Shown one piece after another: positions 13,859 to 24,652 of a stretch of 64,000 nucleotides of DNA (the stretch's first letter is position 1; each line of letters begins with the position of its first letter). The DNA lies in NCBI RefSeq assembly GCF_014844055.1, contig NZ_CP062167.1, positions 945,501 through 1,009,500 of the forward strand, written 5' to 3'. Made by a program: the position numbers and the translations under genes. Under the pieces are notes generated by a model that worked only from the letters and a program-made list of their open reading frames with translations, was not told the origin of the DNA and made no database searches. This DNA is from Aureimonas sp. OT7. Lineage in GTDB: Bacteria > Pseudomonadota > Alphaproteobacteria > Rhizobiales > Rhizobiaceae.

Positions 13859-15913
13859 TCAGGCCGCAAGGCCCCGCTTGCGCATCAGCGCGCCGGCATC
13901 CGGCATCCGCCCCCGGAAGGCCTGGTACAATACGTCCGCCGGGCGGCTGTTGCCGGCCGAATAGATGTTCCGCAACAGGCTCTGCGCCATCGCAGGGTCG
14001 AACGGATCCCCCGTTTCGGTGAATGCCTCGAAGGCGTCGGCGTCCAGCACTTCCGACCACATGTAGGAATAGTAGCCCGAAGCGTAGCCATCGCCCGAGA
14101 AGACATGTGCGAAATGCGGCGAACGGTGCCGCATCACGATGGCATCCGGCATGCCGATCCGGGCCAGCACCTCGGCCTCGGCCGCAATCGGGTCGTCCGG
14201 CGCCTGGCCCATTTCATGCAGGGCAAGATCCACAAGGGCGGATGCGGTAAACTCCACCGTATCGAAGCCGGCGTCGAAATTGCGCGTCTCTTCCATGCGG
14301 CGCACGAGCTCGGCCGGCAGGGCCTCGCCGGTTTCGACGTGGCGGGCATGCCTTTCCAGAATCTCGGGTACGCCGAGCCAATGCTCATAGAGCTGCGACG
14401 GCAGTTCGACGAAATCGCGCGAGACGGAGGTTCCGGACAATGAAGGCCACGTCACGTCGGAGAGGAGGCCGTGCAGCGCATGGCCGAATTCGTGGAACAA
14501 GGTGCGCGCGTCGTCCATCGACAGAAGCGCCGGCTGGCCCTTCGCTGGTTTTGCGAAGTTGCAGATGTTGTAGATGATGGGCGTATGCCCGCCGTCGAGC
14601 TTGTCCTGCCCACGCAGCGCGCTCATCCATGCGCCGGAGCGTTTGGAGGAACGGGCGAAATAGTCGCCGATGAAGATTCCGACCGTCGAGCCGTCGGCAC
14701 GCAGCACCTGCCAGACGCGGGCATCCGGGTGCCATGCCCGCGCGTTTTCGATGCGCTCGAATGTCAGGCCGAACAGAAGGTTGGCGACGTCGAACGACGC
14801 CTCGATCATCCGGTCCAATTGGAAATAGGGCTTCAGCGCGCCCTCATCGAAAGAAAATTCCGCCTGCCGGCGCTTTTCCGCGTAGTAGCGCCAGTCGAAC
14901 GGGGCGAGGGCGGCGTTGTCGCCTTCCGCCACCGCCAGCGCCGCCAATGCCTCCGCATCCGCCGCAGCGCGGACGCGCGCCTTGTCCCAGACGCTCGTCA
15001 GCAGCGTGCGCACCGCATCCGGCGTCTTCGCCATGCTGTCGTCCAGCTTGAAGGCGGCGAAGCTGTCATAGCCCAGCAGCCGCGCCTTCTCGGCGCGCAG
15101 GCGCAGCGTTTCGGCCATGATGGGCCGGTTGTCGTGCGGGCCGTCATGCTCGCCCCTGGCCGTCCAGGCGGCGAAGGCCGTTTCACGCAAGGCGCGGTCG
15201 CGGCAATAGGTCAGGAAGGGCACGATCAGCGAGCGAGACAAGGTCACGACATGGCCTGCCATGCCACGCGCTTGCGCGGCCTCTGCCATGGCGGCGACGA
15301 GCCAGCCCGGCAAGCCTTCCAGCGCCGCCCCGGGCACCGGGAGAGCATAGGACTTCTCGTCGGCCAGAACGTTCTGGGAGAAGGCGGTGCCGAGTTCGGA
15401 CAGCCGTGCATTGATCTCGGCCAGTGCGTCTCGGTCCCTGCCGACGAGGCGCGCGCCGCTGCGCACGAAACCCAGATGCATCCGCTCCAGCAGCCGCAGC
15501 GACTCCGCGTCGAGGCCCAGCGTGTGGCGTGCCTCGTAAAGCGCGTCGACCCGTGCGAACAACGCTTCGTTCAGCGAGATGGCCGAGGAATGGCGCGAGA
15601 GGCGGGGCGACACGGCGCGCTCCACCGCCTGCAGGGCGTCGTCGGTATTGGCGCCGGCCAGTGCATGGAAGGTGGCCGATACGCGCCGCAGCAGGGCGCC
15701 GGCGCGCTCCATGGCCGCGACGGTGTTGTCGAAGCTGGGCGGGGCGTCCGCATTGGCGATGGCTGAAATCTCGGCCGCATGGCTGGCCATTGCCTCTTCG
15801 AAGGCCGGCTCGAAACGATCGGCGGTCAGCTTCGAGAAGTCCGGGAGGCCGGCGGGGCCATCGAAATCGAAGACGGACGCGTCGAATGGACTTAAGTCGT
15901 GTGGTGTGTTCAA
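13859..15913 (-). CDS. M3 family metallopeptidase (oligopeptidase A / Dcp type)
   Basis: A 684-aa zinc oligopeptidase of the thimet family that degrades short peptides in the cytoplasm (oligopeptidase A or dipeptidyl carboxypeptidase type; the two are hard to separate by eye). The zinc motif HEFGH is near residues 473-477, with the distal Glu region DFVELPSQLYEHW downstream and the substrate-binding YASGYYSYMWSEV near 605-620. There is no signal peptide. No ATG exists near the N-terminus; the TTG at 15913, with GAGG six bases upstream, gives a start at MNTPHDLSPFD that matches the family length. Confidence 0.93.
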   Translation of the reverse strand: MNTPHDLSPFDASVFDFDGPAGLPDFSKLTADRFEPAFEEAMASHAAEISAIANADAPPSFDNTVAAMERAGALLRRVSATFHALAGANTDDALQAVERAVSPRLSRHSSAISLNEALFARVDALYEARHTLGLDAESLRLLERMHLGFVRSGARLVGRDRDALAEINARLSELGTAFSQNVLADEKSYALPVPGAALEGLPGWLVAAMAEAAQARGMAGHVVTLSRSLIVPFLTYCRDRALRETAFAAWTARGEHDGPHDNRPIMAETLRLRAEKARLLGYDSFAAFKLDDSMAKTPDAVRTLLTSVWDKARVRAAADAEALAALAVAEGDNAALAPFDWRYYAEKRRQAEFSFDEGALKPYFQLDRMIEASFDVANLLFGLTFERIENARAWHPDARVWQVLRADGSTVGIFIGDYFARSSKRSGAWMSALRGQDKLDGGHTPIIYNICNFAKPAKGQPALLSMDDARTLFHEFGHALHGLLSDVTWPSLSGTSVSRDFVELPSQLYEHWLGVPEILERHARHVETGEALPAELVRRMEETRNFDAGFDTVEFTASALVDLALHEMGQAPDDPIAAEAEVLARIGMPDAIVMRHRSPHFAHVFSGDGYASGYYSYMWSEVLDADAFEAFTETGDPFDPAMAQSLLRNIYSAGNSRPADVLYQAFRGRMPDAGALMRKRGLAA

Positions 15914-16052
15914 GGAGGGCCTCGAAATGATAGTTCCTGCACAGGCTGCATTTGCGCTATCAGTTAGGGATGGCCATGGATAGTGGAAAGACCTGCCGTG
16001 GATCGGCCGGTGGTTCGACGGGCCGATCGGGCAAACACAGGAAAGGTCGCTC

Positions 16053-16556
16053 GTGACTCATTTTACCTCCGGCAACACCCTTGCCTTCCTTCTGTCGGAT
16101 GGTGCGCGGCTTTACCGGCAGGCATTCGAACGCACCATCGCCGAAAGCGGCAGCGGGCTGACGCCGGGGGAGGTGCGTACGCTGGGCCACGCGTTGCGGT
16201 ATCACGGGTCCAGGCAGGCGGTGCTGGCGGAGCGGATGGGCATAGAGCCGATGACGCTGTCGGCCTATCTCGACAGGCTGGAGGCGCGCGGCCTGATCCG
16301 CCGCGAGGTGGACCGCACCGACAGGCGCGCCAAGATCATCCATCCGACGGACGAGGCGGCGCGGCTGATGCAGCAACTCAGCCCGCTGTTTCAAAAAGTC
16401 TACGATGAGGCGACGCGCGACATCGACGAAGAGACCATGCGCGCGTGCGTCCAGGCGTTGATCGGCATTCGCTCGAACCTGACGAGCGACCCGGAGCTTC
16501 TGGGCAGCCTCGACCCGTCGAAACCGGAGGACCTGACCGGACGCCCGGTCCTCTAA
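16053..16556 (+). CDS. MarR family transcriptional regulator
   Basis: A 167-aa winged-helix regulator. Residues 35-110 hold the MarR fold: LTPGEVRTLGHAL, QAVLAERMGIEPMTLSAYLDRLEARGLI recognition region, and the DRTDRRAKIIHPTDEAARL wing with the conserved D-x-R-D-x-R pattern. The GTG start at 16053 is supported by AGGAAAGG. The product probably represses the adjacent Bcr/CflA exporter, whose start is only 5 nt after this stop, and responds to a small lipophilic ligand; the ligand cannot be read from sequence. Confidence 0.93.
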   Translation: MTHFTSGNTLAFLLSDGARLYRQAFERTIAESGSGLTPGEVRTLGHALRYHGSRQAVLAERMGIEPMTLSAYLDRLEARGLIRREVDRTDRRAKIIHPTDEAARLMQQLSPLFQKVYDEATRDIDEETMRACVQALIGIRSNLTSDPELLGSLDPSKPEDLTGRPVL

Positions 16557-16561
16557 CGCCC

Positions 16562-17764
16562 ATGAAAGGCCGCATGTCCGAAGCGCGGACGAGTGTCATC
16601 GGCGCGCTCCTGGTGGCTATCGGGCCCATTTCCATGGCGCTTTACACGCCTGCGATGCCGGAACTGGCGCACGCCTTCGACACGGACCCGGCCCTGGTCA
16701 AGCTGTCCCTGTCGCTGTATTTCGCCGGCTTCGCCGTCACCCAACTGGTCTGCGGGCCGCTGTCCGATGCGCTGGGGCGCCGCCGAACCACCGTCATCTT
16801 CATGATCCTCTATATCGCCGGGGCGCTGGTCGCCGTGCTGGCGTCCACCATCGGATGGCTGCTCGCGGCGCGTCTTCTGCAAGGTGTGGGGGCATCGGTC
16901 GGCGTTGCGACCGCCCGCGCCATCGTGCGCGATCAGTTCACCGGCGAGGCGTCCTCGCGCATCATGAGCACCATCGGCATGATCCTGGCGCTGGGGCCCG
17001 CGATCGCGCCCACCATCGGCGGCTTTACCCTGGCGCTGGCCGGCTGGCACGCCATCTTCGTGGTCATGCTGTTCTTCGGCATCGCCGTCATCGGCATCGT
17101 GCTCGGCGCCATGCACGAGACGACCACGCCCGACCCCGCAATGCTGAAGCCCCGCGCCATCCTGTCGGCCTATGGCCGGTTGGCCCGCAACCGCACCTTC
17201 CTGTGCTGCTGCCTCGTCCTCGGCGGATCCGTCGGGGCGCTCTACACCTGGGCCACGATCCTGCCCTTCGTGCTCATCGACCATGCCGGATTGACGCCGC
17301 AGCAATTCGGCGTCGGCATGCTGGCCCAATCGGGCATGTTCTTTCTCGGCTCGTCGCTGACGCGGCTGTCAATGCGCTGGATGCCGGCGGAACGGCTCGT
17401 TGTGCCCGGGCTTTTGGCCATCGGCCTCGGCGGGCTACTGTTGCTTCTGGTCCTGTCGCTGCGCGCACCGGGCTATATCGAGGTGATGATACCCATCGGC
17501 CTCTATGCCTTCGGCATCGGCTTCGTAATGCCGGCCATGACGACGGCGGCGCTGGCCCCGTTTCCGAGGATCGCCGGTTCCGCCGCCGCCATGATGGGTT
17601 TCATGCAGATGGGCACGGGGCTGGTCGGGGGCCTGATCGCGGCCGCCATACCCGACCCTGTCCTGGCCGTGCGCACGATCATCCCCGCCTTCGCCTGCGT
17701 GGCGATCGCCGCCTATCTTGCCCTGCGCCGTCCCGTGGCTACGCCGCCTGCCGTCCGGCGTTGA
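16562..17764 (+). CDS. Bcr/CflA family MFS drug efflux protein
   Basis: A 400-aa transporter with twelve predicted helices. Bcr/CflA features: [10 protein letters not shown] after helix 1, [11 protein letters not shown] (motif A) near residue 70-80, and the motif C-like [10 protein letters not shown] near 145, which marks drug/proton antiporters. It exports small toxic compounds using the proton gradient. ATG 16562 follows the MarR gene directly, so the two are co-transcribed. Its 3' end overlaps the convergent LLM oxidoreductase gene by 26 bp. Confidence 0.93.
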   Translation: MKGRMSEARTSVIGALLVAIGPISMALYTPAMPELAHAFDTDPALVKLSLSLYFAGFAVTQLVCGPLSDALGRRRTTVIFMILYIAGALVAVLASTIGWLLAARLLQGVGASVGVATARAIVRDQFTGEASSRIMSTIGMILALGPAIAPTIGGFTLALAGWHAIFVVMLFFGIAVIGIVLGAMHETTTPDPAMLKPRAILSAYGRLARNRTFLCCCLVLGGSVGALYTWATILPFVLIDHAGLTPQQFGVGMLAQSGMFFLGSSLTRLSMRWMPAERLVVPGLLAIGLGGLLLLLVLSLRAPGYIEVMIPIGLYAFGIGFVMPAMTTAALAPFPRIAGSAAAMMGFMQMGTGLVGGLIAAAIPDPVLAVRTIIPAFACVAIAAYLALRRPVATPPAVRR

Positions 17765-18746
17765 GCGCCTGCATCGCCTCGGCGCCGATGCGGAACGATT
17801 CCAGCCGCGCGGCCTCGTCGTGGATCTGGCCGTTCAACATGATCTCGTCCGGCTGGTACCGCGCGATCAGACCGGCCAATTGCTCCCGCACCGACTGCGG
17901 GCTGCCCGTGGCGGAGATGCGCAGCGCCTCGTCCACCATGGCGCGGGCCGACGGGTCCAGTGCCGCGTCGATATCGTCCACCGGCCGCGGCAGCTTGCCG
18001 GGCTTGCCGGTGCGCAACTGGGCGAAGGCAAGCTGCATGGATGTCTTCAGTTTCCGCCCCTCGGCATCTGTCGCGGCGGCAAACAGGTTGGCCGCCAGCA
18101 TGAAGTACGGCTTGTCCAGGAAGGCCGATGGGCGGAACGTCTGGCGATACACCTCCACCGCATCGTCCAGCGCGGCCGGCGCGAAATGGGAGGCGAAGGC
18201 GTAGGGCAGGCCCAGATGCGCCGCCAGTTGGGCGCCGAACAGGCTGGACCCGAGAATCCATACCGGAACGTGCGTCCCGGAGCCCGGAATGGCGCGCAGC
18301 TTCTGCCCCTCGTCCGCATCGTCCAGGTAGTGGAGCAGTTCCACCACGTCCTGCGGGAAGTTGTCGGACGACTCCAGATTGCGGCGCAGGGCGCGCGCCG
18401 TCAGCATGTCGGTGCCGGGCGCGCGCCCGAGCCCCAGATCGATGCGGCCCGGATACAACTCGGCCAGCGTACCGAACTGCTCGGCGATCACCAGCGGCGC
18501 GTGGTTCGGCAGCATGATCCCGCCCGAGCCGACGCGGATCGTCTTCGTATGGGCCGCGACATGGCCGATCACCACCGCGGTGGCCGCGCTGGCGATGCCG
18601 GGCATGTTATGGTGCTCGGCCAGCCAGAACCGATGGTAGCCCTGGGCTTCCGCATGCTGTGCCAGCCGGGCGGAGCGGCCAAGCGCCTCCGCGACGGTTG
18701 CGCCCTCGGGCACGGGCGCCAGATCCAGCATCGAGTAGACAGTCAT
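17739..18746 (-). CDS. LLM-class flavin-dependent oxidoreductase
   Basis: A 335-aa luciferase-like monooxygenase (TIM barrel, FMN-dependent). Landmarks: [23 protein letters not shown] near residues 36-60, [42 protein letters not shown] near 71-110, and the C-terminal [15 protein letters not shown] region. These match the MsnO8/YhbW-type group. Substrate unknown. The C-terminal eight residues are encoded in DNA that also encodes the end of the exporter on the opposite strand. Confidence 0.92.
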   Translation of the reverse strand: MTVYSMLDLAPVPEGATVAEALGRSARLAQHAEAQGYHRFWLAEHHNMPGIASAATAVVIGHVAAHTKTIRVGSGGIMLPNHAPLVIAEQFGTLAELYPGRIDLGLGRAPGTDMLTARALRRNLESSDNFPQDVVELLHYLDDADEGQKLRAIPGSGTHVPVWILGSSLFGAQLAAHLGLPYAFASHFAPAALDDAVEVYRQTFRPSAFLDKPYFMLAANLFAAATDAEGRKLKTSMQLAFAQLRTGKPGKLPRPVDDIDAALDPSARAMVDEALRISATGSPQSVREQLAGLIARYQPDEIMLNGQIHDEAARLESFRIGAEAMQALNAGRQAA

Positions 18747-18928
18747 CGCTTCAACCTTGGGTTTATCTTTTCCCCCATTTGGGCATTGCGGTCACCGATT
18801 TTAAGCTGCGTCGCGTCATGTTCTCTCCGGCGATTACGGCCGGGTGACTGGAAACCTTCGATACGTGCCGCCACACCGGACGTCGTCGTCGAGGCCGCGT
18901 GGGTTCAGTAACCTGGCGAGCCCTCGAC

Positions 18929-18949
18929 GGGCCCGGCCAGGCCGGGCCC
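18929..18949 (-). terminator. Perfect GC hairpin after argG
   Basis: GGGCCCGGCC-A-GGCCGGGCCC, a perfect 10-bp inverted repeat 23 nt past the argG stop. No clear U-tract; probable terminator or transcript end. Confidence 0.5.
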
Positions 18950-18972
18950 ATCGCTTGCAGGCCTTGCGCCGC

Positions 18973-20190
<1,218 letters not shown>

Positions 20191-20324
20191 GCTGCTCACT
20201 TTCCTTGTGTCGTCGCAGATCATCGCCATGCGCTCTACAGGAGATGCGGGCCGGAAGAAAGCCGTGGAATGCGGGGGAGCCAGGGTCTATACGAGCGCCC
20301 TTACAGCCGATGGACCATGCCGTC

Positions 20325-20963
20325 ATGACCTTCCTGCCCGATGCCGCCGCGCTTGCCAGCTTCGCCGTCGCCTCCTTCGTGCTGGCCGTTACGCCCGGGC
20401 CCGACATGGTCCTGTTCCTGTCGCGTACCATTGCTCAGGGGCGCAGGGCCGGTTTCGCGTGCATGTTCGGCGCGCTCACCGGAATCATAGTCCATACGAC
20501 GCTGGTGGCGCTGGGTCTCGCGGCCCTGTTGGCGGCTTCGCCCCAGGCTTTCGCCCTGCTGAAGCTGGCGGGCGTCGCCTATTTGATCTTCCTTGCGGTA
20601 CAGGCCGTGCGCAACGGCTCGGCTCCGGCCGTCGCGCTGGGCAGATCGGCCTATCTGGGCTTCAGCCGCAACTGGCGCGCCGGCCTCGCGGTCAACCTCC
20701 TCAACCCGAAGATCATCCTGTTCTTCCTGACATTCCTGCCGCAGTTCGTGGCCGCCAGCGATCCGCATGCCGCCGCGAAGCTGGCCTTCCTGGGACTCAC
20801 CTTCGTTGCGATCGGGTTGTGCGTCTGCATCGGCGTCATCCTCATGGCCGATCGGGTCGCGCTGCTGCTGCGTCGCAGCCAGAGAGCTTCTCGTGCGCTC
20901 GACTGGCTTTTCGCCTCGGTGTTCTCGGCCTTCGCGGTAAAGCTGATGCTGGCGCGGGCCTAA
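20325..20963 (+). CDS. LysE/RhtB family amino-acid exporter
   Basis: A 212-aa membrane protein with six predicted helices. The RhtB signature TPGPDMVLFLSRTIAQGRRAGFA sits near residues 23-45 and NLLNPKIILFFLTFLPQF near 120-138. Such proteins export amino acids or derivatives (lysine, homoserine, threonine, leucine); the substrate cannot be told. ATG 20325 gives the canonical MTFLPDAAAL start; ATG 20310 is an equally open alternative. Confidence 0.93.
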   Translation: MTFLPDAAALASFAVASFVLAVTPGPDMVLFLSRTIAQGRRAGFACMFGALTGIIVHTTLVALGLAALLAASPQAFALLKLAGVAYLIFLAVQAVRNGSAPAVALGRSAYLGFSRNWRAGLAVNLLNPKIILFFLTFLPQFVAASDPHAAAKLAFLGLTFVAIGLCVCIGVILMADRVALLLRRSQRASRALDWLFASVFSAFAVKLMLARA

Positions 20964-20966
20964 GGC

Positions 20967-21629
20967 CTATTCAGCGAAGGCGTAGGGCCCGCCCTTGTCC
21001 AGCGCCGCGCGGTAGGCGGGGCGGGCGTGGATCCGCGACAGGAAACCGGTCAGGTTGCCGTAGCCGGACAGGTCGGCCCGCGATGCGGCCGCCTCCACCG
21101 GAAAGCTCATCATGACATCGGCGGCGCTGATATCCGGTCCGGCAAACCAGCCTGTATCCGCAAGGGATCGGTCCCAGTAGGCAAGGTTTCTTTCGATCTG
21201 CGGCGTCACGAAGCCCTCGTCCGTCGCCTGCATCGCCTTGCCAACCACGGGCCGCACCAAAGCCGGCGTTTTCTTCGTCACCGTTGCCAGAACGAGCTTC
21301 AGAAGCAGCGGCGGCATGGCCGTTCCTTCCGCGTGGTGCAGGAAATGCTGGTAGCGCCAGTAGTCGGGGCTGCCCTGCGCCGGGACCATGCGTCCGCGCG
21401 CATGCGTTTCGAGGATGTAGGTGACGATGGCGCCCGTTTCAGCCAGCGTAAAGGCCCCCTCCGTCAGGACAGGCGACTTGCCCAGCGGGTGCAGCTGGCG
21501 CAGCTCCGCAGGTGCCTGCATGTCCGCGCCGCGCTGGTAATGGCGGATTTCGTAGGGGAGCTCGAGCTCCTCCAGAAGCCACAGGACCCGCTGCGAGCGG
21601 GAATTGTTCAGGTGATGGATCGTCAACAT
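20967..21629 (-). CDS. Glutathione S-transferase family protein
   Basis: A 220-aa protein with a thioredoxin-like N-terminal half (MLTIHHLNNSRSQRVLWLLEELELPYE, then GKSPVLTEGAFTLAETGAIV, the glutathione-binding cis-Pro and Glu-x-Gly region) and an alpha-helical C-terminal half with the DISAADVMMSFPVE N-capping box near residue 170. Detoxification or thiol exchange is likely; substrate unknown. The start could also be the ATG two codons upstream (21635). It ends 3 nt from the convergent LysE gene. Confidence 0.93.
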   Translation of the reverse strand: MLTIHHLNNSRSQRVLWLLEELELPYEIRHYQRGADMQAPAELRQLHPLGKSPVLTEGAFTLAETGAIVTYILETHARGRMVPAQGSPDYWRYQHFLHHAEGTAMPPLLLKLVLATVTKKTPALVRPVVGKAMQATDEGFVTPQIERNLAYWDRSLADTGWFAGPDISAADVMMSFPVEAAASRADLSGYGNLTGFLSRIHARPAYRAALDKGGPYAFAE

Positions 21630-21672
21630 GCGCATGAAGATCGGGCGCGGCGCCCGATCGGCAAGAGGCGGA

Positions 21673-22107
21673 TCAAGCGATGGGCGGACCCGGCTTGCGT
21701 CGCCACGATCCGGCTGCCCGTCCGGCGACGATCCAGTAGATCATCCCGAAAGCGAGCCCTGCCAGAAAGATGGCCGTCTGGATGGCCATCGGCGGCATGG
21801 CCCCGTCATAGGCCAGGCGCAGGGCGACGAAGCCGGATGCAAGTCCGATCGCGGCGTGCAACAGAAGCGAGCGCCACCCCATGATCTCGGTGGCCAACAT
21901 GAAGATGGCCCAGGGCAGCAATGCCACGGAGCCGACCTGCGCGGCCTGTGCCGTGAAGACGAAGAACATCTCGACCATGCGGAAGGGATCGTCGCCGATC
22001 GTCGCCGGCACCTCGATGAATGGCCAGAGAAGCGCGAAGGCCGCGCCATAGCAGGCGAAGACGAAGGCCAGGGGAATGACGAACAGGAAGCGCAGCACCG
22101 CCCGCAT
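21673..22107 (-). CDS. Conserved four-helix membrane protein, 144 aa
   Basis: Four hydrophobic segments at about 5-30, 48-72, 82-100 and 108-130, with a basic C-terminus (SWRRKPG). There is an acidic motif (IGDDPFRMVEM) in the first periplasmic loop. Similar small proteins follow rlmN in other Hyphomicrobiales, but no function is known to me. Its start is 6 nt after the rlmN stop, so it is probably co-transcribed with rlmN. Confidence 0.75.
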   Translation of the reverse strand: MRAVLRFLFVIPLAFVFACYGAAFALLWPFIEVPATIGDDPFRMVEMFFVFTAQAAQVGSVALLPWAIFMLATEIMGWRSLLLHAAIGLASGFVALRLAYDGAMPPMAIQTAIFLAGLAFGMIYWIVAGRAAGSWRRKPGPPIA

Positions 22108-22113
22108 GGATCG

Positions 22114-23319
22114 TCAGCCGGCCACCGCCGCAGCCAGCGCGAGCCTGTCGGCTTTTTTCATCCGCTCCGATTCCGATTTCAACTGGCCGCATGCGGCGAA
22201 GATATCCCGGCCCCGCGGCGTGCGGATGGGAGAGGCGTAGCCGGCATCGTTGACGAGGTCGGCGAACCGCTCGATCTGGTCCCAGTCGGAGCACTCATAG
22301 TCCGTTCCGGGCCAGGGATTGAAGGGTATCAAATTGATCTTGGCCGGAATGCCCCTCAGCAGGCGCACGAGCTCCCTTGCGTCGGCAAGGCTGTCGTTGA
22401 CGCCCTTCAACATCACATACTCGAAGGTGATGCGCCGCGCATTGGACAGGCCAGGATAAGACCGGCAGGCGGCCACGAGCTCGTCCAGCGGGTACTTCTT
22501 GTTGATCGGCACGAGCACATCGCGCAATTCGTCGCGCACGGCATGAAGCGAGATGGCCAGCATCACGCCCATCTCGTCGCCGGTCCGCCCGATCATCGGG
22601 ACGACCCCGGAGGTGGACAGGGTGATGCGGCGCTTGGACAGCGCCAAGCCGTCACCATCGGACGCCACGGCCAGCGCCTGCTTGACGTTGTCGAAATTGT
22701 ACAGCGGCTCGCCCATGCCCATCATCACGATGTTCGATACGAGCCGCCCGTCGGACGGCACGATGGCGCCCATCGGCGTGTCGGCCTCCGGCAGGTCGCC
22801 CAATCGCTCCCGCGCGGTCAGGATCTGCCCGACGATCTCGCCTTCGGTCAGGTTGCGCACGAGGCGCTGCGTGCCCGTATGGCAGAAGGTGCAGGTGAGG
22901 GTGCAGCCGACCTGGGACGATACGCAGAGCGTGCCGCGCCCCTCTTCGGGGATATAGACGGTTTCGATCTCGACCGGGCGTCCGGCGCCGCGCGCCGGAA
23001 AGCGGAACAGCCACTTGCGGGTCCCGTCCACCGAAATCTGCTCTTCCACGATTTCCGGACGGGCGATCTCGAAATTGTCGGCCAGCGCCGTGCGCAGATC
23101 CTTGGAGATATTGGCCATGGCGGAAAAATCGTCGACGCCGCGCACATAGAGCCAGTGCCAAAGCTGGCCTGCCCGCATGCGGAGCTGCTTTTCGGGCACG
23201 CCGATGCCGCGCAGGCGCTCGGCCAGGCTCTCGCGCGACAGGCCCAGAAGGGACTGGCGCTCGGGCGCTTTTTCCGGTGCCGGGCGGTTGTGCCCGGCCA
23301 GGTCGATGCTCACGCTCAT
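22114..23319 (-). CDS. rlmN: 23S rRNA/tRNA adenine-C2 methyltransferase
   Basis: A 401-aa radical-SAM enzyme that methylates C2 of A2503 in 23S rRNA and A37 in some tRNAs. The cluster-binding motif is Cys139-x3-Cys143-x2-Cys146 ([12 protein letters not shown]). The [13 protein letters not shown]-binding motif follows, and the C-terminal catalytic Cys lies in [16 protein letters not shown] 23319 (MSVSIDL) is preferred to a GTG at 23391 that lacks a ribosome site. A 25-bp perfect palindrome and the IalB gene lie upstream. Confidence 0.97.
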   Translation of the reverse strand: MSVSIDLAGHNRPAPEKAPERQSLLGLSRESLAERLRGIGVPEKQLRMRAGQLWHWLYVRGVDDFSAMANISKDLRTALADNFEIARPEIVEEQISVDGTRKWLFRFPARGAGRPVEIETVYIPEEGRGTLCVSSQVGCTLTCTFCHTGTQRLVRNLTEGEIVGQILTARERLGDLPEADTPMGAIVPSDGRLVSNIVMMGMGEPLYNFDNVKQALAVASDGDGLALSKRRITLSTSGVVPMIGRTGDEMGVMLAISLHAVRDELRDVLVPINKKYPLDELVAACRSYPGLSNARRITFEYVMLKGVNDSLADARELVRLLRGIPAKINLIPFNPWPGTDYECSDWDQIERFADLVNDAGYASPIRTPRGRDIFAACGQLKSESERMKKADRLALAAAVAG

Positions 23320-23424
23320 GGGCTCGCTTTCGGGCGTCGGCCTTTGGCCAGGCACGCCTTCATCGGTCTTCGGTGTCTGACGAATGGACACTCACATGCG
23401 CGTTTTGGCAGAATTTCGCAAGGA

Positions 23425-23449
23425 GGAGCGCAAAATTCCTTTGCGCTCC
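23425..23449. promoter_or_regulatory. 25-bp perfect palindrome between the IalB gene and rlmN
   Basis: Arms GGAGCGCAAA and TTTGCGCTCC around ATTCC. It lies 26 nt past the IalB-family stop and about 105 bp before the rlmN ATG. There is no U-tract, so it may be an operator or an RNA hairpin at the transcript end. A GCAGAATTTCGCAA element just beside it (23408) matches one near metQ. Confidence 0.5.
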
Positions 23450-23475
23450 AACGGGTTTGCCCCCGCCACCCAGCG

Positions 23476-23979
23476 TCAGCGGCAGTTGCCGATGGAGTTC
23501 ATCGCAGCGGTGATGCCAGCCAGCGAGTAGGTGTATTTGGTGTTGGTTCCGCGAGCCGATGTGGCGTCCACCGACATCGAGCGGCCGTTGCGCATCGCCG
23601 AGACGAGCTGCGGCTCCTCCGACGGATTCTCGACCCAGGCCGACTCGCCCCGCGTGAACAGCGTGAACTTGCGCGTATCGACCGTCACGGTGACCTTGGA
23701 GCCTTCGCGCATGGGATAACCCATGACGACCTGCGGCTCGTACGCGGCGGCCTGGCCCGGCTTCTGGGAGACGAGGAAGAAGATGTCGCCATGATTGACG
23801 CTGGCCGGTTCCTTCGTCTTCGGCGTCGACAGGACGTAGCACACCTTGTTGCCGCCGGCCGTGTAGGAATAGGTGCCCCAGTCGTTGAACTGCTGCAGGC
23901 GGGTCGGAGTCTGGGCGACGGCGGCGGTGGAAAGGACGACAAGGAGACTGGCTGCCGTCAAGACTTTCTTCAAGGACAT
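23476..23979 (-). CDS. Invasion-associated locus B (IalB) family protein
   Basis: A 167-aa exported protein: signal peptide residues 1-22 (KKVLTAASLLVVLSTAAVAQ), then the IalB fold with FNDWGTYSY, a KVCYVLSTPK segment, VSQKPG, GYPMREGS and TRGESAWV. A Cys near residue 46 and the C-terminal Cys in GNCR may pair. IalB of Bartonella is linked to erythrocyte invasion, but paralogs are widespread in free-living Hyphomicrobiales, where the role is unknown. ATG 23979 is chosen for the signal peptide. Confidence 0.93.
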   Translation of the reverse strand: MSLKKVLTAASLLVVLSTAAVAQTPTRLQQFNDWGTYSYTAGGNKVCYVLSTPKTKEPASVNHGDIFFLVSQKPGQAAAYEPQVVMGYPMREGSKVTVTVDTRKFTLFTRGESAWVENPSEEPQLVSAMRNGRSMSVDATSARGTNTKYTYSLAGITAAMNSIGNCR

Positions 23980-24073
23980 GGTTCCCCGCATGATCAATTT
24001 CGATTAGCTCGCGCCGGGGCGCGACTTCGCGTCTTAATCGCGATCTGCCCGGAAATTAGGTCCAAGAGCCTTT

Positions 24074-24096
24074 CCGGACCGTAAACATCGGTCCGG
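24074..24096. other. Hairpin in the gap upstream of the IalB-family gene
   Basis: CCGGACCG-taaacat-CGGTCCGG, an 8-bp perfect stem. On the minus strand it lies 81 nt past the YkvA-type gene stop and about 95 bp before the IalB start. It could end the upstream transcript or be a regulator site. Confidence 0.4.
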
Positions 24097-24176
24097 CGAC
24101 GATTGGAATCTCCGGGGCAACGGAACGCACGAAACCGAAGAAAGCGGCGAGACCGTGTCCAGACCATGGCCTCGCA

Positions 24177-24602
24177 TCAAGGTGTTCGGGTGTCCGCCTC
24201 GTCCGTCTCGCTGTCCAGGAGTGCGCGGGCGCGGTCGTAATGCTCGGGCCGGATATTGGCCCGCACGGCCGTGATCGCGGCCATCAGCACCGCGGCGTCG
24301 TCGGTAAAGCCGATCAGCGGCATCAGGTCCGGGACGAGATCGGCCGGCATGACGAAATAGGCTAGCGCCGCCAGAAGGATGCCGCGCGAGGCGAGCGGCG
24401 TCTCGGGGTCGATCGCGCAGTAGTAGGAGGCGGCGAGATCGCGCGTGAAAGGGATCGCGCTTGCGGCGCGACGCACGGTGGACAGGAACGAGCGCATCAC
24501 GCGCCGCTTCTGCCGCGCCTGCTGCCCGGCATCGGCCGGGCGCAGGATCTCTGCGATCTTCTGCCGGTCGAGCGGCAGGGCGGGAAGGCTCGGTCGTTTC
24601 AT
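24177..24602 (-). CDS. YkvA family (DUF1232) membrane protein
   Basis: A 141-aa protein with a basic N-terminal half and the DUF1232 core at residues 60-110: CAIDPETPLASRGILLAALAYFVMPADLVPDLMPLIGFTDDAAVLMAAI, whose P-x-D-L-x-P-D pattern and membrane helix are diagnostic. Function unknown; members are small inner-membrane proteins. It is 50 nt downstream of thpR in the same direction. Confidence 0.9.
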   Translation of the reverse strand: MKRPSLPALPLDRQKIAEILRPADAGQQARQKRRVMRSFLSTVRRAASAIPFTRDLAASYYCAIDPETPLASRGILLAALAYFVMPADLVPDLMPLIGFTDDAAVLMAAITAVRANIRPEHYDRARALLDSETDEADTRTP

Positions 24603-24652
24603 GTCAGGTTAGATAGGAAGTGCCAGGCGCCGACCAAGGGTCGAAACCGGCA

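Noticed and set aside
11777..14443. 888-codon plus-strand frame opposite typA and the M3 peptidase
   Set aside because: Antisense shadow: typA has every G motif and full length on the minus strand; the plus frame has no domain or ribosome site.
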